A stretch of 64,000 nt of DNA from Enterobacteriaceae endosymbiont of Donacia cinerea (GCF_012569925.1 NZ_CP046204.1:188314-252313), one strand, 5' to 3'; counted from the first letter of the stretch, positions 1 to 11,602 are shown. The notes: generated by a model from the letters alone, not told the origin. A program made the numbers and translations.

Positions 1-2416
1 AAATATTTTTACTTAAGGTACGTGTAGGAAAAGAACACGCAGAATCTCCAGAATGAACTCCTACATATTCAATGTGTTCCATAATACCTCCTATAAAAAC
101 ATTTTTTCTATCACAAATAGCATCAACATCAACTTCTATAGCATCTTGTAAAAATTTTTCTAATAAAACAGAAATATTATTTTTTATATTTAATAAATAA
201 TAATTTTTTAAATTATCTTCATTATATATTATTTCCATAGATCTTCCACCTAAAACATAAGAAGGTCTGACTATAATAGGAAAACCTATAATTTTTGCTT
301 TTATTAAAGCTTCATTTAAATTATTTACTATATAATTAGGAGATTGTTTTAATTTTAAAGAATTAATAATATATTGAAATTTTTTTCTATCTTCAGCAAG
401 ATCTATAGATCTTGGGCTAGTACCTAAAATATTAATATTTTCTTTTTTTAATTTTTTAGCTAAATTTAATGGAGTTTGTCCTCCGTATTGTATAATTACT
501 CCTTGTGGTTTTTCTATTCTAATAATTTCTAATACATGTTCTAATGTAATAGGTTCAAAATATAAACGATCTGAAATATCGTAATCAGTAGAGACAGTTT
601 CTGGATTACAATTAATCATAATTGTTTCAAAATTATTTTTACGTAATATTACTGATGCATGTACACAACAATAATCAAATTCAATACCTTGTCCTATTCG
701 ATTAGGACCACTTCCTAAAATTATGACTTTTTTTGTATTTTTACTAGGTTTAGCTTCACATTCTATTTCATATGTTGAATATATATAAGCAGTATCTGTT
801 TTAAATTCTGCAGAACATGTATCTACTCTTTTATATACTGGATGTATATTTAATTTATATCGTAATTTTCTTATTTTATTTTCAGATATATTTAATAAAT
901 TTGCTAATCTAGCATCAGAAAATCCTTTTTTTTTTAAATTAAAAAAATTTTCTCTATCATATAAATATTTAATACCTAATATTTTTATTTTATTTTCAAT
1001 ATTAATGAGATCTTTTATTTGTAATAAAAACCATTTATCTATTTTTGAATAATAATAAATATCTTTTATTGATATATTTAATCTTATAGCATCTGCAATA
1101 AACCTGATTCTATCAGGACCTGGTTTTTTTAATTCTTTTATAATTAAATTAAAATTTTTTTTATTTTTAATTATATTAATTTTAGGATTAAAACCATTAA
1201 TTCCTGTTTCTAAACTACATAATGCTTTTTGAAGTGATTCTTGAAAAGATCTACCTATAGACATAACTTCACCTACTGATTTCATTTGTGTTGTTAATCT
1301 ATCATTAACATTATGAAATTTTTCAAAATTAAATCTAGGTATTTTAGTAACTATATAATCGATAGAAGGTTCAAAAGCTGCAGTAATGTGATTACTTGTT
1401 ATATCATTTACTAATTCATCTAATGTATATCCAATAGAAAGTTTAGCTGATATTTTTGCAATTGGGAAACCTGTTGCTTTAGATGCTAATGCTGATGATC
1501 GTGACACACGAGGATTCATTTCAATTACTACTAATTTTCCTGTTATTGGATTAATTGCAAATTGAACATTAGCTCCTCCTGATTTAATACCAATAGAATC
1601 CATAATTAATATGGATGCATTTCTCATTATTTGATATTCTTTATCAGATAAAGTTTGTGCTGGTGCTACTGTAATTGAATCTCCTGTATGAATACCCATA
1701 GGATCTATATTTTCAATAGAACATACAATAATAGAATTACTATTTTGATCTTTGATAACCTCCATTTCATATTCTTTCCACCCAATTAATGATTCATCAA
1801 TAATTAATTCATGATTGGGAGATAAACTTAAGCCATTTTTACAAATTTTTTCAAATTCTGTTATATTATTTGCAATTCCTCCCCCACTACCACCCATAGT
1901 AAATGATGGTCTAATAATACATGGAAAACCAATTTTTTTAATATTATTTAATGCTTCATTAATATTATGAATAATAATAGAATTAGGTATATTAAACCCT
2001 AATTTTTTTACAAAATTTGCAAAATAATAACGATTTTCTGCTTTATTTATGGTTTCAATAGATACTCCGATAGTATTTACATTAAATTTTTTTAAAATGT
2101 TATTTTTTTCTAAATTTAAAATACAATTTAATGCTGTTTGACCACCCATCGTAGGTAAAATTACATCAGGTTTTTCTTTCTCTATAATTTTAGCAATACT
2201 CTCCCAATTCATAGGTTCTATATAAGTAATATTAGCAATATCAGGATCAGTCATAATAGTAGCAGGATTAGAATTTACTAAAATTAAATTATATCCTTCT
2301 TCTTTTAAAGCTTTACATGCTTGAGTGCCCGAATAATCAAATTCACAAGCTTGTCCAATTATAATTGGACCAGATCCTAAAATCATAATATTTTTTATAT
2401 CAGTACGTTTTGGCAT
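1..2416 (-). CDS. carB: Carbamoyl-phosphate synthase large subunit (partial, 3' end outside window)
   Basis: CarB makes carbamoyl phosphate from bicarbonate, ATP and ammonia delivered by CarA, for arginine and pyrimidine synthesis. The frame opens with [20 protein letters not shown] at 2416 and stays open for 805 codons to the left edge, so about 270 C-terminal residues (1073 in E. coli), including the allosteric domain, lie outside the window. The first ATP-grasp half (carboxyphosphate domain, about residues 1-400), the oligomerisation region and most of the second ATP-grasp half are present. The last visible residues, [20 protein letters not shown], match the E. coli [20 protein letters not shown] segment. 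It lies 2 bp after the carA stop, so the two are surely co-transcribed. I saw no frameshift in the stretches I translated. Confidence 0.96.
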   Translation of the reverse strand, partial: MPKRTDIKNIMILGSGPIIIGQACEFDYSGTQACKALKEEGYNLILVNSNPATIMTDPDIANITYIEPMNWESIAKIIEKEKPDVILPTMGGQTALNCILNLEKNNILKKFNVNTIGVSIETINKAENRYYFANFVKKLGFNIPNSIIIHNINEALNNIKKIGFPCIIRPSFTMGGSGGGIANNITEFEKICKNGLSLSPNHELIIDESLIGWKEYEMEVIKDQNSNSIIVCSIENIDPMGIHTGDSITVAPAQTLSDKEYQIMRNASILIMDSIGIKSGGANVQFAINPITGKLVVIEMNPRVSRSSALASKATGFPIAKISAKLSIGYTLDELVNDITSNHITAAFEPSIDYIVTKIPRFNFEKFHNVNDRLTTQMKSVGEVMSIGRSFQESLQKALCSLETGINGFNPKINIIKNKKNFNLIIKELKKPGPDRIRFIADAIRLNISIKDIYYYSKIDKWFLLQIKDLINIENKIKILGIKYLYDRENFFNLKKKGFSDARLANLLNISENKIRKLRYKLNIHPVYKRVDTCSAEFKTDTAYIYSTYEIECEAKPSKNTKKVIILGSGPNRIGQGIEFDYCCVHASVILRKNNFETIMINCNPETVSTDYDISDRLYFEPITLEHVLEIIRIEKPQGVIIQYGGQTPLNLAKKLKKENINILGTSPRSIDLAEDRKKFQYIINSLKLKQSPNYIVNNLNEALIKAKIIGFPIIVRPSYVLGGRSMEIIYNEDNLKNYYLLNIKNNISVLLEKFLQDAIEVDVDAICDRKNVFIGGIMEHIEYVGVHSGDSACSFPTRTLSKNI

Positions 2417-2418
2417 TT

Positions 2419-3576
2419 TTATAATCTCTTATATTTTTTTTTACAATATATTTGAATTAATTTTATAAAATAATCAAATAAAATAGATGCATCATGTGGT
2501 CCAGGACTAGCTTCAGGATGTCCTTGAAAACCAAAAAATGGTTTATTAATAAAATGAATTCCTTGTATAGTATTATCAAATAAAGATTTATGTGTAATTT
2601 CTATATTTTTAGGGATATGATTTTTGTCAATAGTAAAACCATGATTTTGAGTAGTAATTAATACTTTATTATTTTTTAAATCTTTAACAGGATGATTACT
2701 TCCATGATGACCAATATCCATTTTTTTTATTTTTGCTCCACTTGCAATAGCTAATATTTGATGACCAAAACAGACACCAAAAATTGGAATATTTATTTTT
2801 AAAAACTTTTTTATTGTATTTATTATAGAAAAACAAGGAGTAGGATCTCCTGGGCCATTAGATAAAAAAATACCATCAGGATTTAATAAAATTATATTTT
2901 CATAACTGGTAAAAGCTGATACAACAGTAATTTTACATTTTCTATCTACAAACATTTTTAAAATACTTGTTTTTACACCAAAATCTATTACTATAATATG
3001 CATAGAAAATTTGTAATATCTAATTAATTTAGTATCTTGATTACCTTTAATCCAAGAATAATTTATTTTTGTTGTAATATCTTTAATTAAATTTAATCCT
3101 TGTAGTCCATTATATTTATTAATTTTTTTAATAATATTTTCATAATTTAAATATCCTTTAGTAACAATTAATGCTATTTTTTTAATTTTTTTATTACATA
3201 TTAATCTAGTTAAATATCTAGTATCTATTCCTTCAATAGCAACAATATTATTTTTTTTAAGGAATATATCTAAATTTTCAGTACTACGATAATTACTTGC
3301 TTTTTTTGATAAATTATTGATAATAATTCCTTTTAAATAAATTTTTGATGATTCATTATCTTCTAAATTAGTTCCTACGTTACCAATATGGGGATATGTA
3401 AAAGTTATAATTTGTTTATAATAAGAAGGATCAGTAATTATTTCTTGATAACCAGTAATAGCAGTATTAAATACTATTTCTCCTATAACTATTCCATTAA
3501 CTCCTACAGATGTTCCAAAAATTTTAGTTCCATCTTCCATTAATATTATGGCTTTATTATTCAATTTATTCTCCAT
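2419..3576 (-). CDS. carA: Carbamoyl-phosphate synthase small subunit (glutaminase)
   Basis: CarA hydrolyses glutamine and channels ammonia to CarB. The 385-residue product is close to the E. coli length (382). The N-terminal half is the small-subunit-specific domain ([17 protein letters not shown] at the start). The C-terminal half is a class I glutamine amidotransferase with nucleophile motif GVCFGHQIL and the His/Glu pair in [11 protein letters not shown]. Start ATG at 3576, stop TAA at 2419, then carB 2 bp on. The 208-bp leader upstream is nearly pure A/T. I could not recognise an arginine operator or pyrimidine control element in it. Confidence 0.97.
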   Translation of the reverse strand: MENKLNNKAIILMEDGTKIFGTSVGVNGIVIGEIVFNTAITGYQEIITDPSYYKQIITFTYPHIGNVGTNLEDNESSKIYLKGIIINNLSKKASNYRSTENLDIFLKKNNIVAIEGIDTRYLTRLICNKKIKKIALIVTKGYLNYENIIKKINKYNGLQGLNLIKDITTKINYSWIKGNQDTKLIRYYKFSMHIIVIDFGVKTSILKMFVDRKCKITVVSAFTSYENIILLNPDGIFLSNGPGDPTPCFSIINTIKKFLKINIPIFGVCFGHQILAIASGAKIKKMDIGHHGSNHPVKDLKNNKVLITTQNHGFTIDKNHIPKNIEITHKSLFDNTIQGIHFINKPFFGFQGHPEASPGPHDASILFDYFIKLIQIYCKKKYKRL

Positions 3577-3749
3577 AATTCATATAAAAATACATTAAAA
3601 TAATTATGTATTATTTACATATTTATATTATTTTTTTATATAAATATTCTATATTAGAATTTTATATAATAAAATAAAATTTAAAATTAAATAATAATTT
3701 TTTTAAAAATAAATAATTAATAATTAATTAAAACGTTATTTAATTGTAA

Positions 3750-3780
3750 ATTACTCTCTTTATAAAATAAAGAGAGTAAT
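3750..3780 (-). terminator. Hairpin at the ilvC 3' end, likely terminator
   Basis: This is a perfect 13-bp inverted repeat (ATTACTCTCTTTA / TAAAGAGAGTAAT) with a 5-base loop, starting 4 bp beyond the ilvC stop. It stands out because its stem contains C/G pairs in an otherwise A/T spacer. On the minus strand the following U-tract is poor, while the plus-strand side is T-rich. It may therefore act mainly as a 3'-end hairpin for ilvC mRNA or as a bidirectional terminator separating ilvC from carAB. Confidence 0.55.
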
Positions 3781-3784
3781 TATT

Positions 3785-5281
3785 TTATTTTTTAATATTA
3801 GTTAAAGATTTCATATGAGTCATATAATTTCTTAAAATATAACCTACTTTTTCAATAGGATGATTTCTAATATTATGATTTAAATTAAGTAAATATTTAT
3901 TATTTATAAGTTTGTTTTTTATTTTTATAATACCTAAATCTTCTGATGTAAGATTATTTATAAAATTTTTTAATAACGGAATTGCATTATTGGAAAATAA
4001 ATAACTACCATATTCAGCTGTATTAGATATTACTTTATTCATTTCATATAGTTTTTTTCTTGCAATAGTATTAGCTATTAAAGGTAATTCATGTAATGAT
4101 TCATAATATGCTGATGCAGCAGATATTCCTGATTCTATCATTAATTCAAATGATAATTCAATACTACTTTTAATAATCGCTATTATTACAATTCCTTTAT
4201 CAAAATACTCTTGTTCTTCTATGTGAGAAGTTTTAATATTTTCAGTTTTTTCAAAATTATTATTTTTATATATTTTTCTCCATTTTATTAAATTAATATT
4301 ATTATTATTCCAATCTTCTATAAGTTCTTTAGAAAATTTACCTGAAATTATATTATCAATATGTAATTTAAATAAAGGTTTTAATTTTTTCTTTAAAATT
4401 AATGATAATTCATAAGCACGTATTTTTCTAAAATTATCTAATCGATCCATCATTAAACTAATACCTCCCTGTTTTAAAGATTCTGTAATATATTCCCAAC
4501 CAAATTGAATTAATTGTGAAGCATATGATGGAGTAATATTTAATTTTAATAATTTATCAAATAATAAAATAGATGTTGTTTGTAACATTCCACATAATAC
4601 TGTTTGTTCTCCCATTAAATCTGATTTTACTTCTGCAGAAAAAGATGATTCTAATACACCAGCTTTATGACTTCCGATTGAAAAAGCCCATGATTTAGCA
4701 ATATTAAATCCATTAATATTATTATTTTTGCCTTGATGGACAGCTTGATGTACAGCTATTAGGGATGGTACACCAAAACCTCTTTTAAATTCTTCTCTTA
4801 CCTCAGTACCAGGACACTTAGGCGCTACCATAATTACTGTAATATCTTTAGAAATATTTTCTCCTTCTTCAATAATATTAAAACCATGAGAATATCCTAA
4901 TGTAGCTCCTTTTTTTATTAAATGTTTAATATTTTGTAAAACATTATGATGATTATTATCAGGAGTTAAATTAATTATTAAATCAGCATCAGGTATTAAT
5001 TCTTTATATGAACCAATATGAAAATTATTTTTATATGCTCTTTGCCAAGATAAATTTTTATTTTTTATAGATTCTTTTTTTAATGCATAAGAAACATTTA
5101 GTCCAGAATCTCTCATATTTAATCCTTGATTTAATCCTTGAGATCCACAACCTATAATAACAATATTTTTATTTTTTAAATATTTTATACCATCTATAAA
5201 TTCTTCAAGTCTCATTAATCTACATTTTTGTAAATTTTTTAATTTTTTACGAAAATTTAAATTATTAAAATAATTATTCAT
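3785..5281 (-). CDS. ilvC: Ketol-acid reductoisomerase (class II, long form)
   Basis: IlvC converts acetolactate and acetohydroxybutyrate to the dihydroxy acids of the valine and isoleucine pathways, using NADPH and Mg2+. At 498 residues it is the long enterobacterial form (491 in E. coli). It starts [17 protein letters not shown]. The Rossmann motif [17 protein letters not shown] lies near residues 44-60, followed by [14 protein letters not shown] and the metal-site regions LKSDLMGE-like and [18 protein letters not shown]. In E. coli, ilvC is divergent from its activator gene ilvY; here ilvY is absent and ilvC follows ilvGMED on the same strand after 288 bp. Activation by IlvY therefore cannot operate from this locus. 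Confidence 0.97.
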   Translation of the reverse strand: MNNYFNNLNFRKKLKNLQKCRLMRLEEFIDGIKYLKNKNIVIIGCGSQGLNQGLNMRDSGLNVSYALKKESIKNKNLSWQRAYKNNFHIGSYKELIPDADLIINLTPDNNHHNVLQNIKHLIKKGATLGYSHGFNIIEEGENISKDITVIMVAPKCPGTEVREEFKRGFGVPSLIAVHQAVHQGKNNNINGFNIAKSWAFSIGSHKAGVLESSFSAEVKSDLMGEQTVLCGMLQTTSILLFDKLLKLNITPSYASQLIQFGWEYITESLKQGGISLMMDRLDNFRKIRAYELSLILKKKLKPLFKLHIDNIISGKFSKELIEDWNNNNINLIKWRKIYKNNNFEKTENIKTSHIEEQEYFDKGIVIIAIIKSSIELSFELMIESGISAASAYYESLHELPLIANTIARKKLYEMNKVISNTAEYGSYLFSNNAIPLLKNFINNLTSEDLGIIKIKNKLINNKYLLNLNHNIRNHPIEKVGYILRNYMTHMKSLTNIKK

Positions 5282-5569
5282 TTAGTAATCCTTTATTATA
5301 ATAAAAAAAATTCATATTTGATTAGTTTAATAAACATTTTTAACAAAAATATTTATTAAATCTGAATAAATATTATTTTACTATTTAGTAAAAAATTTAT
5401 ATATATTTTAAATTAAAATTATTTAATTATTTATTTAATATAATTAATTTTGATAAAAATTTTTTTAGTTTTAAATTTAAATTTTAAAAATATTTTTTAT
5501 TACAAAAAAGATTTATATATTAATTAATAAATAATTTAATTTATTCTTTAAAAAAAATATTAATTATTA
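5282..5569. other. Intergenic gap at the former ilvA-ilvY position
   Basis: In E. coli, ilvA and ilvY lie between ilvD and ilvC. Here this 288-bp A/T-rich spacer remains, and I see no open frame or residual motif of either gene. At 5348-5374 there is an A/T-only hairpin (10-bp stem, 7-base loop) that on the minus strand runs into a short T-tract and could end the ilvGMED transcript. Just beyond it (5376-5393) is a second small palindrome. The ilvC promoter should lie between these and 5281, but many A/T-rich candidates prevent a choice. Confidence 0.5.
5348..5374 (-). terminator. Possible weak terminator downstream of ilvD
   Basis: The repeat AATATTTATT / AATAAATATT is perfect over 10 bp with a 7-base loop, and the minus strand continues TTTTTGTT. 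The stem has no G/C pair, so chance is a serious alternative in this base composition. Confidence 0.25.
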
Positions 5570-7426
5570 TTAATTTAATTTATCCTTATCTCTTACTGCT
5601 CCTTTATCAGCACTAGTAACAAAATAAGCATATGTTTTCAATGCAAAAGAAATTTTTCTTTTTCTTTTTAATAAAGGTGTATAGGCTAGATTACCTCTTT
5701 TTTTTTCTTTCTTTATTCTATTATTTAATTCATCAGATGAAACATCTAAAATTATAGATCTATTTGGAATATTAATATTAATAATATCTCCATTTTTTAC
5801 TAAAGCTATAATTCCTTTACTTGCAGCTTCAGGAGAAACATGACCTATAGATAATCCAGAAGTACCTCCAGAAAATCTTCCATCAGTAATTAAAGCACAA
5901 CTATTATTTAATTTCATGGATTTTAAGTAAGATGTAGGATATAACATTTCTTGCATACCTGGACCTCCTTTAGGTCCTTCATATCTTATTATAATAATAT
6001 CTCCGGGAAAAATTTTTTTATTTAAAATTGCATATATTGCTGATTCTTGACTATCAAATACTTTTGTTTTACCTTTAAAAATCAGTAATTTTTTATTTAC
6101 ACTAGCAGTTTTGACAACACATCCATCTTTAGCAAGATTACCATATAAGACTGCTAATCCTCCATCTTTACTAAATGCATACTTATATGCACGTATACAA
6201 CCTTTTTTTCTATCAATATCTAAGTTATTCCATATTTTATTTTGTGAAAAAGGATGTATTGTTTTTATATTACCAGGAGCTGATTGATAAAATTTTTTTA
6301 TTTTTATATTTTTTGTAATTGTTATATCATATTTATTAATTGTTTCTTCTATTGTTAATCCTAATATATTTTTAGCATCTTTATTTATTAATCCTATTTT
6401 ATTTAATTCTCCTAAAACTCCTATAACTCCACCTGCTCTATGAAAATCTTCTATATAAAATTTATTTGTACTTGGAGACACCATACATAACCATGGTGTT
6501 TTTTTTGATAATTGATCAATTTTTTTTAAATTAAATTGTACTTTAGTTTCTTGTGATAAAGCTAATAGATGTAATATTGTATTTGTTGAACCACCCATCG
6601 CAATATCTAACATTGTTGCATTTTCAAATGCTTTTTGACTAACAATATTTTGAGGTAAAAAATTAATTTTATTTTTTAAATAAAATTTTTTTGTAATTTC
6701 TATTATTTTATGAGCAGATTTTATACATAATTTTTTACGATTGATATGTGTAGATAATAAAGATCCATTTCCAGGTAATGCTAAACCTAAAGCTTCTACT
6801 ATACAATTCATAGAATTTGCTGTAAACATCCCAGAACAAGAACCACAAGTAGGACATGCATTCAATTCAATATCTTTTAGATATTCTTTTGATTTTTCTG
6901 ATATCCCCGATTGAACCATAGCATCTACTAAATCAATTTTTTTTATTTTTTTAGTTCCTTTTATATTAATTTTTCCTGCTTCCATTGGGCCACCAGATAT
7001 AAATACGGTTGGTATATTTAATCGTAAACTAGCCATTAACATTCCTGGAGTAATTTTATCACAATTAGATATACAAATCATAGAATCAACACAATGTGCA
7101 TTTATAACATATTCGATAGAATCTGCAATAAGTTCTCTAGAAGGTAGAGAATATAACATTCCATTATGTCCCATAGCTATACCATCATCTATTGCTATAG
7201 TATTAAATTCTTTTGGTACTCCTCCATTGTTTTTAATTTCATTAGCAATAATTTTGCTTAATGATCGTAAATGTATATGTCCAGGAACAAATTCTGAAAA
7301 AGAATTAACTATAGCAATAATAGGTTTATTAAAATCTTCATCATTCATTCCTGTTGCTCTCCAAAGAGCTCTTGCTCCAGCCATATTACGGCCTTTTGTT
7401 GTAGTAAACGAACGATAATTAGGCAT
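5570..7426 (-). CDS. ilvD: Dihydroxy-acid dehydratase
   Basis: IlvD is the iron-sulfur dehydratase that forms the 2-oxo acids of valine and isoleucine. Length 618 residues against 616 in E. coli. Cluster-binding cysteines are visible in [11 protein letters not shown] (about residue 122) and [19 protein letters not shown] (about 192-205). The C-terminal half carries [17 protein letters not shown] and [20 protein letters not shown]. It is the last gene of ilvG-ilvM-ilvE-ilvD, 35 bp after ilvE. The E. coli partner ilvA does not follow it. Confidence 0.97.
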   Translation of the reverse strand: MPNYRSFTTTKGRNMAGARALWRATGMNDEDFNKPIIAIVNSFSEFVPGHIHLRSLSKIIANEIKNNGGVPKEFNTIAIDDGIAMGHNGMLYSLPSRELIADSIEYVINAHCVDSMICISNCDKITPGMLMASLRLNIPTVFISGGPMEAGKINIKGTKKIKKIDLVDAMVQSGISEKSKEYLKDIELNACPTCGSCSGMFTANSMNCIVEALGLALPGNGSLLSTHINRKKLCIKSAHKIIEITKKFYLKNKINFLPQNIVSQKAFENATMLDIAMGGSTNTILHLLALSQETKVQFNLKKIDQLSKKTPWLCMVSPSTNKFYIEDFHRAGGVIGVLGELNKIGLINKDAKNILGLTIEETINKYDITITKNIKIKKFYQSAPGNIKTIHPFSQNKIWNNLDIDRKKGCIRAYKYAFSKDGGLAVLYGNLAKDGCVVKTASVNKKLLIFKGKTKVFDSQESAIYAILNKKIFPGDIIIIRYEGPKGGPGMQEMLYPTSYLKSMKLNNSCALITDGRFSGGTSGLSIGHVSPEAASKGIIALVKNGDIININIPNRSIILDVSSDELNNRIKKEKKRGNLAYTPLLKRKRKISFALKTYAYFVTSADKGAVRDKDKLN

Positions 7427-7461
7427 ACTATTCTTCTTTTTTTTAAATTAATAAAAAGTAA

Positions 7462-8391
7462 TTATTTTTTAATATGATCTAACCAATTCCATCTATCTTT
7501 TATTTTTCCTTTAAGTAAATATAAAAATGCTTTTTGTATATTTTTTGTAATTTTTCCTCTTTTACCATCATTAATTGATATATTATCTATACTACAAACA
7601 GGAGTAATTTCAACAGCTGTTCCTGTTAAAAATATTTCATCAGCTAAATATAAAGATTCTCTTAGAATTAAACATTCTTTTATTTTTAAATTAAAATTCT
7701 TTGCTATTTTTAAAACTGAATCTCTAGTAATTCCTGGAAGGATAGATGAAGTAATTGGAGGAGTAAATAAAATATTATTTTTAATTTTAAATATATTTTC
7801 TCCAGCTCCTTCTGAAACAAAACCGAAACTATCTAAAGCAATACCTTCATCATATCCATTTCGACGAGCTTCGTTTCCAATTAACAAAGAAGACAAATAA
7901 TTACCACCTGCTTTAGATAAACTAGGTATAGTATTAGGTTTCATTCTATTCCAAGAAGATACCATAGCATGAATACCATTTTTTTTTGTATTATTACCGA
8001 GATAATCTTCCCATTGAAATGTACTAATCATTATATCTGTATAATAATTTTGAGGTGGATTAATACCTAAACCAACATCGCCTATAAATGCTAAAATTCT
8101 AATGTAGGCTTCGTCAAGATTATTAATCTTAATTAATCTATGAACGGCATTCATTATCTCTTGTATAGTAAATTTTAATGGAAAACGATAAATTTTAGCA
8201 GAATTATATAAACGAATAATATGATCTTTATGACGAAAAATAGCAGGTCCTTTATATGTTTTATAACATCTCATACCTTCAAAAACAGATGTTCCGTAAT
8301 GTAATGCATGAGTCATAACACTAATTTTAGCATCATTCCATTTTATAATATCACCGTTTAACCAAATAAAATCTGCCTTTTTCATAGACAT
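7462..8391 (-). CDS. ilvE: Branched-chain amino acid aminotransferase
   Basis: IlvE is a PLP enzyme of fold type IV that makes the last transamination to valine, leucine and isoleucine. Its 309 residues equal the E. coli length. It begins MSMKKADFIWLNGDIIKWND. The lysine for PLP lies in the segment SLSKAGGNYLSSLLIGNEA, and the C-terminal part has GFVSEGAGENIF and SILPGITRDSVL, both family hallmarks. It sits 44 bp after ilvM and 35 bp before ilvD in the ilv operon. Because it accepts several 2-oxo acids it can also finish leucine, for which no other gene is in this window. Confidence 0.97.
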   Translation of the reverse strand: MSMKKADFIWLNGDIIKWNDAKISVMTHALHYGTSVFEGMRCYKTYKGPAIFRHKDHIIRLYNSAKIYRFPLKFTIQEIMNAVHRLIKINNLDEAYIRILAFIGDVGLGINPPQNYYTDIMISTFQWEDYLGNNTKKNGIHAMVSSWNRMKPNTIPSLSKAGGNYLSSLLIGNEARRNGYDEGIALDSFGFVSEGAGENIFKIKNNILFTPPITSSILPGITRDSVLKIAKNFNLKIKECLILRESLYLADEIFLTGTAVEITPVCSIDNISINDGKRGKITKNIQKAFLYLLKGKIKDRWNWLDHIKK

Positions 8392-8435
8392 TATTATATT
8401 TCCTTATTATATTTAAAATAATGTTATCATAAAAT

Positions 8436-8669
8436 CTATGATATTATTATTATATCTAATACATCTATTAATTTTTTAATTTGATTAACTAGAAAATTAA
8501 TAGATTTATAACTCTCTACTATTAATTTAAAATTAATATTTTTTAATTTTTTTACTACATTAATATTTATAGTTTTAATTAAAAATCCTCTATGACGAAT
8601 AATTCTTATTATTCTTTCACTAATTTCAGGACTCATATTTGTTTTAATCAATAATTGATATTTATTCAT
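8436..8669 (-). CDS. ilvM: Acetolactate synthase II small (regulatory) subunit
   Basis: IlvM is the ACT-domain partner of IlvG and is needed for activity of acetohydroxyacid synthase II. The 77-residue product aligns with E. coli IlvM (87) from the start; SPEISERIIRIIRHRGF matches NPETLERVLRVVRHRGF. It is shorter only at the C-terminus. Its ATG directly abuts the ilvG stop (TAAATG), so translation is probably coupled. It ends in TAG, a stop read only by RF1 and rare among the genes here. Isozyme II is valine-insensitive in enterobacteria, which would favour overproduction of branched-chain amino acids. Confidence 0.93.
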   Translation of the reverse strand: MNKYQLLIKTNMSPEISERIIRIIRHRGFLIKTININVVKKLKNINFKLIVESYKSINFLVNQIKKLIDVLDIIIIS

Positions 8670-10331
8670 TTAATCTTTCTCCATCATATTATCATTACTA
8701 TATCCTGGAGGAACTAAGGGCCAAACATTATCATATTCATTAATTGAAACATGTAATATATAAGGTTTATTTATAAATAAAATTTTTTTTAAACTTTCTT
8801 CAATTTCATTTGTATAACTGATACTATGTCCTGATATTCCAAAAGATTTAGCTAATTTTATAAAATTAGGATTATCATATAAAGTAGTTTCACTATATCT
8901 TTTACTGAAAAAAAGTTGTTGCCATTGCCTCACCATGCCTAATCTTTTATTATCTAGTAATATAATTTTTATAGGTAATTTTTTCCTTTTAATTGTACTT
9001 AGTTCTTGAATGTTCATTACAAAAGAACCATCTCCTGTAATACATATAACATTATTATTAGGTTTAGCAATTTGTGCACCAATAGCTGCAGGTAATCCAA
9101 ACCCCATTGTTCCTAATCCAGCAGAAGTAATAAAATTTTTAGGATTAGAAAAAGTTATATGTTGAGCTACCCACATTTGATGTTGTCCTACATCAGTAGT
9201 AATAATAGTATTTTTTTTTTTGATATCTGATAATTTTTTAAGTAAAAAAGGAGCATAAATTTTATTATTTTTCGTAAATAAATTATATTTATAGGAATAT
9301 TTTTTTTTTATTTTTTTTATATAATTTTGCCATTTTAAAATATTTTGAGGAATTTCTAATAATGGAATTAAATGATTTAAATTTCCTAATAATTCTACTT
9401 TTACTTTACAAATTTTATTAATTTCAGCAGGATCTATATCCATATGAATAATATTTGCAGAAGGGGCAAATTTTTTTATATTACCTGTTACTCTATCATC
9501 AAATCTAGCTCCAATAGCTATTAATAAATCACATTTTTGTACAGTGTAATTAGCAGCTCTACTTCCATGCATACCTAACATTCCTAAATAATATGGATCA
9601 TTATAATCTATAGTACCTAAACCTTTTAATGTTACAACTGTAGGTATTTTAGAATTTTTGACAAATTTTCTTAATGTTATAACTGCATTACCTATATTAA
9701 CACCACCTCCTATATATAATATAGGCATATTAGATTTTTTTAATAAGTAATTAGCTTTAATAATTTTTTTTTTTGAAAATTTTAATTTTTTAATAAAATT
9801 ATTTTTTTTATTTTTTAATTTAATAATTTTTGGTAGATTAGATAATTGTATATCTTTAGGTATATCTATTAATACAGGACCTGGTCTATTAGATAATGCT
9901 ATAAAAAAAGCTTTTTGTATTGTTGAAGATAATTCTAGTGATGAAGTAATTAAAAAACTATGTTTAGTACATGATAAAGACATACCTATAATATCTATTT
10001 CCTGAAAAGCATCAGTACCAATTAATGAAAGTGATACTTGTCCTGTAATAGCAATAATAGGCACGGAATCTACCATAGCATCGGCAATTCCTGTAATCAA
10101 ATTAGTAGCTCCTGGTCCAGAAGTAGCGATACAAACTCCTACTTTTCCAGTTACTCTAGCATATCCAATAGCAGCTATAGCTGCTCCTTGTTCATGTCTA
10201 CATAAAATATGTTCAATACCTCCATCATATAATGCATCATAAAGAGGCATAATTGCTCCACCAGGATATCCAAATACTATTTTAACATTTTGTTTTTTTA
10301 ATTCTTGAATTATACATTGTGCTCCATTCAT
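8670..10331 (-). CDS. ilvG: Acetolactate synthase II large (catalytic) subunit
   Basis: IlvG is the ThDP- and FAD-dependent synthase that starts valine, leucine and isoleucine synthesis. It is intact at 553 residues (548 in enterobacteria with a functional copy). Visible motifs are [20 protein letters not shown], the catalytic glutamate in [16 protein letters not shown], the FAD region [12 protein letters not shown], and the ThDP/Mg2+ motif [21 protein letters not shown] Shine-Dalgarno AGAGG precedes the ATG. Upstream, between it and tRNA-Trp, I find no leader peptide rich in Ile/Leu/Val codons and no attenuator, so the E. coli ilvL attenuation control appears lost. Confidence 0.97.
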   Translation of the reverse strand: MNGAQCIIQELKKQNVKIVFGYPGGAIMPLYDALYDGGIEHILCRHEQGAAIAAIGYARVTGKVGVCIATSGPGATNLITGIADAMVDSVPIIAITGQVSLSLIGTDAFQEIDIIGMSLSCTKHSFLITSSLELSSTIQKAFFIALSNRPGPVLIDIPKDIQLSNLPKIIKLKNKKNNFIKKLKFSKKKIIKANYLLKKSNMPILYIGGGVNIGNAVITLRKFVKNSKIPTVVTLKGLGTIDYNDPYYLGMLGMHGSRAANYTVQKCDLLIAIGARFDDRVTGNIKKFAPSANIIHMDIDPAEINKICKVKVELLGNLNHLIPLLEIPQNILKWQNYIKKIKKKYSYKYNLFTKNNKIYAPFLLKKLSDIKKKNTIITTDVGQHQMWVAQHITFSNPKNFITSAGLGTMGFGLPAAIGAQIAKPNNNVICITGDGSFVMNIQELSTIKRKKLPIKIILLDNKRLGMVRQWQQLFFSKRYSETTLYDNPNFIKLAKSFGISGHSISYTNEIEESLKKILFINKPYILHVSINEYDNVWPLVPPGYSNDNMMEKD

Positions 10332-10488
10332 ATTTTAACCTCTTTGATTTTATTAAATAAAATGCATAATTCAACGTAATTTATTTAAATTTAAAAAATT
10401 TTAAAAATATGATTTTTTATTTTATTTGATATGTTATTTAAAATTTTTGGAAAATTATTAAATATTAATATAAATTTATTTAAATTTT

Positions 10489-10561
10489 CAGGGGTGGAGG
10501 GATTTGAACCCTCAACCATTGGTTTTGGAGACCAATATTCTACCAATTAAACTACACCCCT
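10489..10561 (-). tRNA. trpT: tRNA-Trp (CCA anticodon)
   Basis: The 73-nt cloverleaf is complete: 7-bp acceptor stem AGGGGTG/CACCCCT, D arm with AGTTTAATTGGTAGA, anticodon loop CTCCAAA (anticodon CCA) on stem TTGGT/ACCAA, and T arm with GGTTCAAATCC. The discriminator is G73, as in E. coli tRNA-Trp. The following genomic bases are AAA, so the 3' CCA is not encoded and must be added. In E. coli, trpT also lies upstream of the ilv operon, with yif genes between; here ilvG follows after 157 bp. Confidence 0.97.
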
Positions 10562-10826
10562 TTTATTATTTATATAATAAATATATTTACTACTATTAAT
10601 AGTAATGTATTACATTACTTGATTCAATAAAAAATTTATATAAAAAATATGTAAATGAATAATATTTTTTATAAAAAAAGATTAATAAAATTAATAAATT
10701 TTGTTGAAATATTTTTCAAATTTAATAAAAAGTTTTTATTTATTAATTTTTTTATATAATATATATGATATATATTATTTATGATATATTTTTTAATAAT
10801 ATTTTTGATAAAATAAAAGGCAAAAT
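10562..10826. promoter_or_regulatory. Divergent intergenic region between tRNA-Trp and fpr
   Basis: Promoters for tRNA-Trp (minus) and fpr (plus) must lie in these 265 bp. The only non-trivial structure is a 19-nt perfect inverted repeat, AGTAATGTA-T-TACATTACT, at 10601-10619, overlapping a smaller repeat at 10593-10602. It could be a relic operator or a hairpin; no known regulator site was recognised. Confidence 0.3.
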
Positions 10827-11576
10827 ATGACAGAATGGAGTATTGGTAAAATAAAAAAAATAAAATACTGGACAAAAAATTTATTTAGTATTATTATAAA
10901 TGCAAAAATTCATAATTTTTATGCAGGTCAATTTACTAAATTAGCATTAGATATTAATGGTAAAAAAATAAAAAGAGCATATTCTTATATTAATTCTCCA
11001 AGTAATCAAAATTATGAATTTTATATTTCTAATATTAAAAAAGGAAAATTAAGTCCATATTTATATAATTTGGGAATTAACGACAAAATTTTTATTTCTA
11101 AACATGCATCAGGTAATCTTATTTTAAATAATATTCAACCTTGTGAAAATTTATGGATGTTATCAACAGGTACCGGTATAGGACCTTACCTTTCAATATT
11201 ACAAGATAAAGTATGTTTCAAAAAATTTTTAAAAATAATTTTAGTACATTCTGTTAGATATATAGAAGATTTTAATTATTTAAATTTAGTAAAAAAAATT
11301 GAAAAAAATTATTTTGATAAATTAATTATTCAAATTATTTTAACTAGAAATATTAATATTAATAATTTTTTATATGGTTATATTCCTAATTTAATTAAAA
11401 ATGGAGAACTAGAAAAGAAAATTGGAATAAAAATTAGTTCTCATAATAGTCATGTAATGTTATGTGGTAATCCAGAAATGATAAAACAAACACAAGATTT
11501 TTTAGAAAAAAATAAAGGTTTTTCTAAAAATTTAAAAAATAAAAATGGCAATATAACATCCGAGAGATATTGGTAA
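10827..11576 (+). CDS. fpr: Flavodoxin/ferredoxin-NADP+ reductase
   Basis: Fpr moves electrons between NADPH and flavodoxin or ferredoxin, supporting iron-sulfur and radical enzymes. It has 249 residues (248 in E. coli). The FAD-binding motif RAYSYINSPSNQNYEFY lies near residues 50-66, the NADP half begins around LWMLSTGTGIGPYLSILQ, then HVMLCGNPEMI, and the C-terminal aromatic end SERYW matches the family's terminal Tyr-Trp. It is followed by tpiA after 26 bp, a neighbourhood also found in E. coli. Translation signals are weak (AAAGGCAAAATATG). Confidence 0.95.
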   Translation: MTEWSIGKIKKIKYWTKNLFSIIINAKIHNFYAGQFTKLALDINGKKIKRAYSYINSPSNQNYEFYISNIKKGKLSPYLYNLGINDKIFISKHASGNLILNNIQPCENLWMLSTGTGIGPYLSILQDKVCFKKFLKIILVHSVRYIEDFNYLNLVKKIEKNYFDKLIIQIILTRNININNFLYGYIPNLIKNGELEKKIGIKISSHNSHVMLCGNPEMIKQTQDFLEKNKGFSKNLKNKNGNITSERYW

Positions 11577-11602
11577 TATAATTTATTATAAAGAGAATAA
11601 AG

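Noticed and set aside
7227-7418. 63-codon open frame antisense to the 5' part of ilvD
   Set aside because: It lies wholly inside a conserved gene, has no homology I recognise and no ribosome site. It is a shadow frame.
10332-10488. ilvL-type leader peptide and attenuator before ilvG
   Set aside because: No reading frame rich in Ile/Leu/Val codons is present, only a four-codon frame, and no terminator/antiterminator pair is seen.
10669-10875. 68-codon minus-strand frame upstream of and overlapping the fpr start
   Set aside because: The composition is only Phe/Ile/Lys/Asn as expected from random A/T sequence, and it overlaps the well-supported fpr start.
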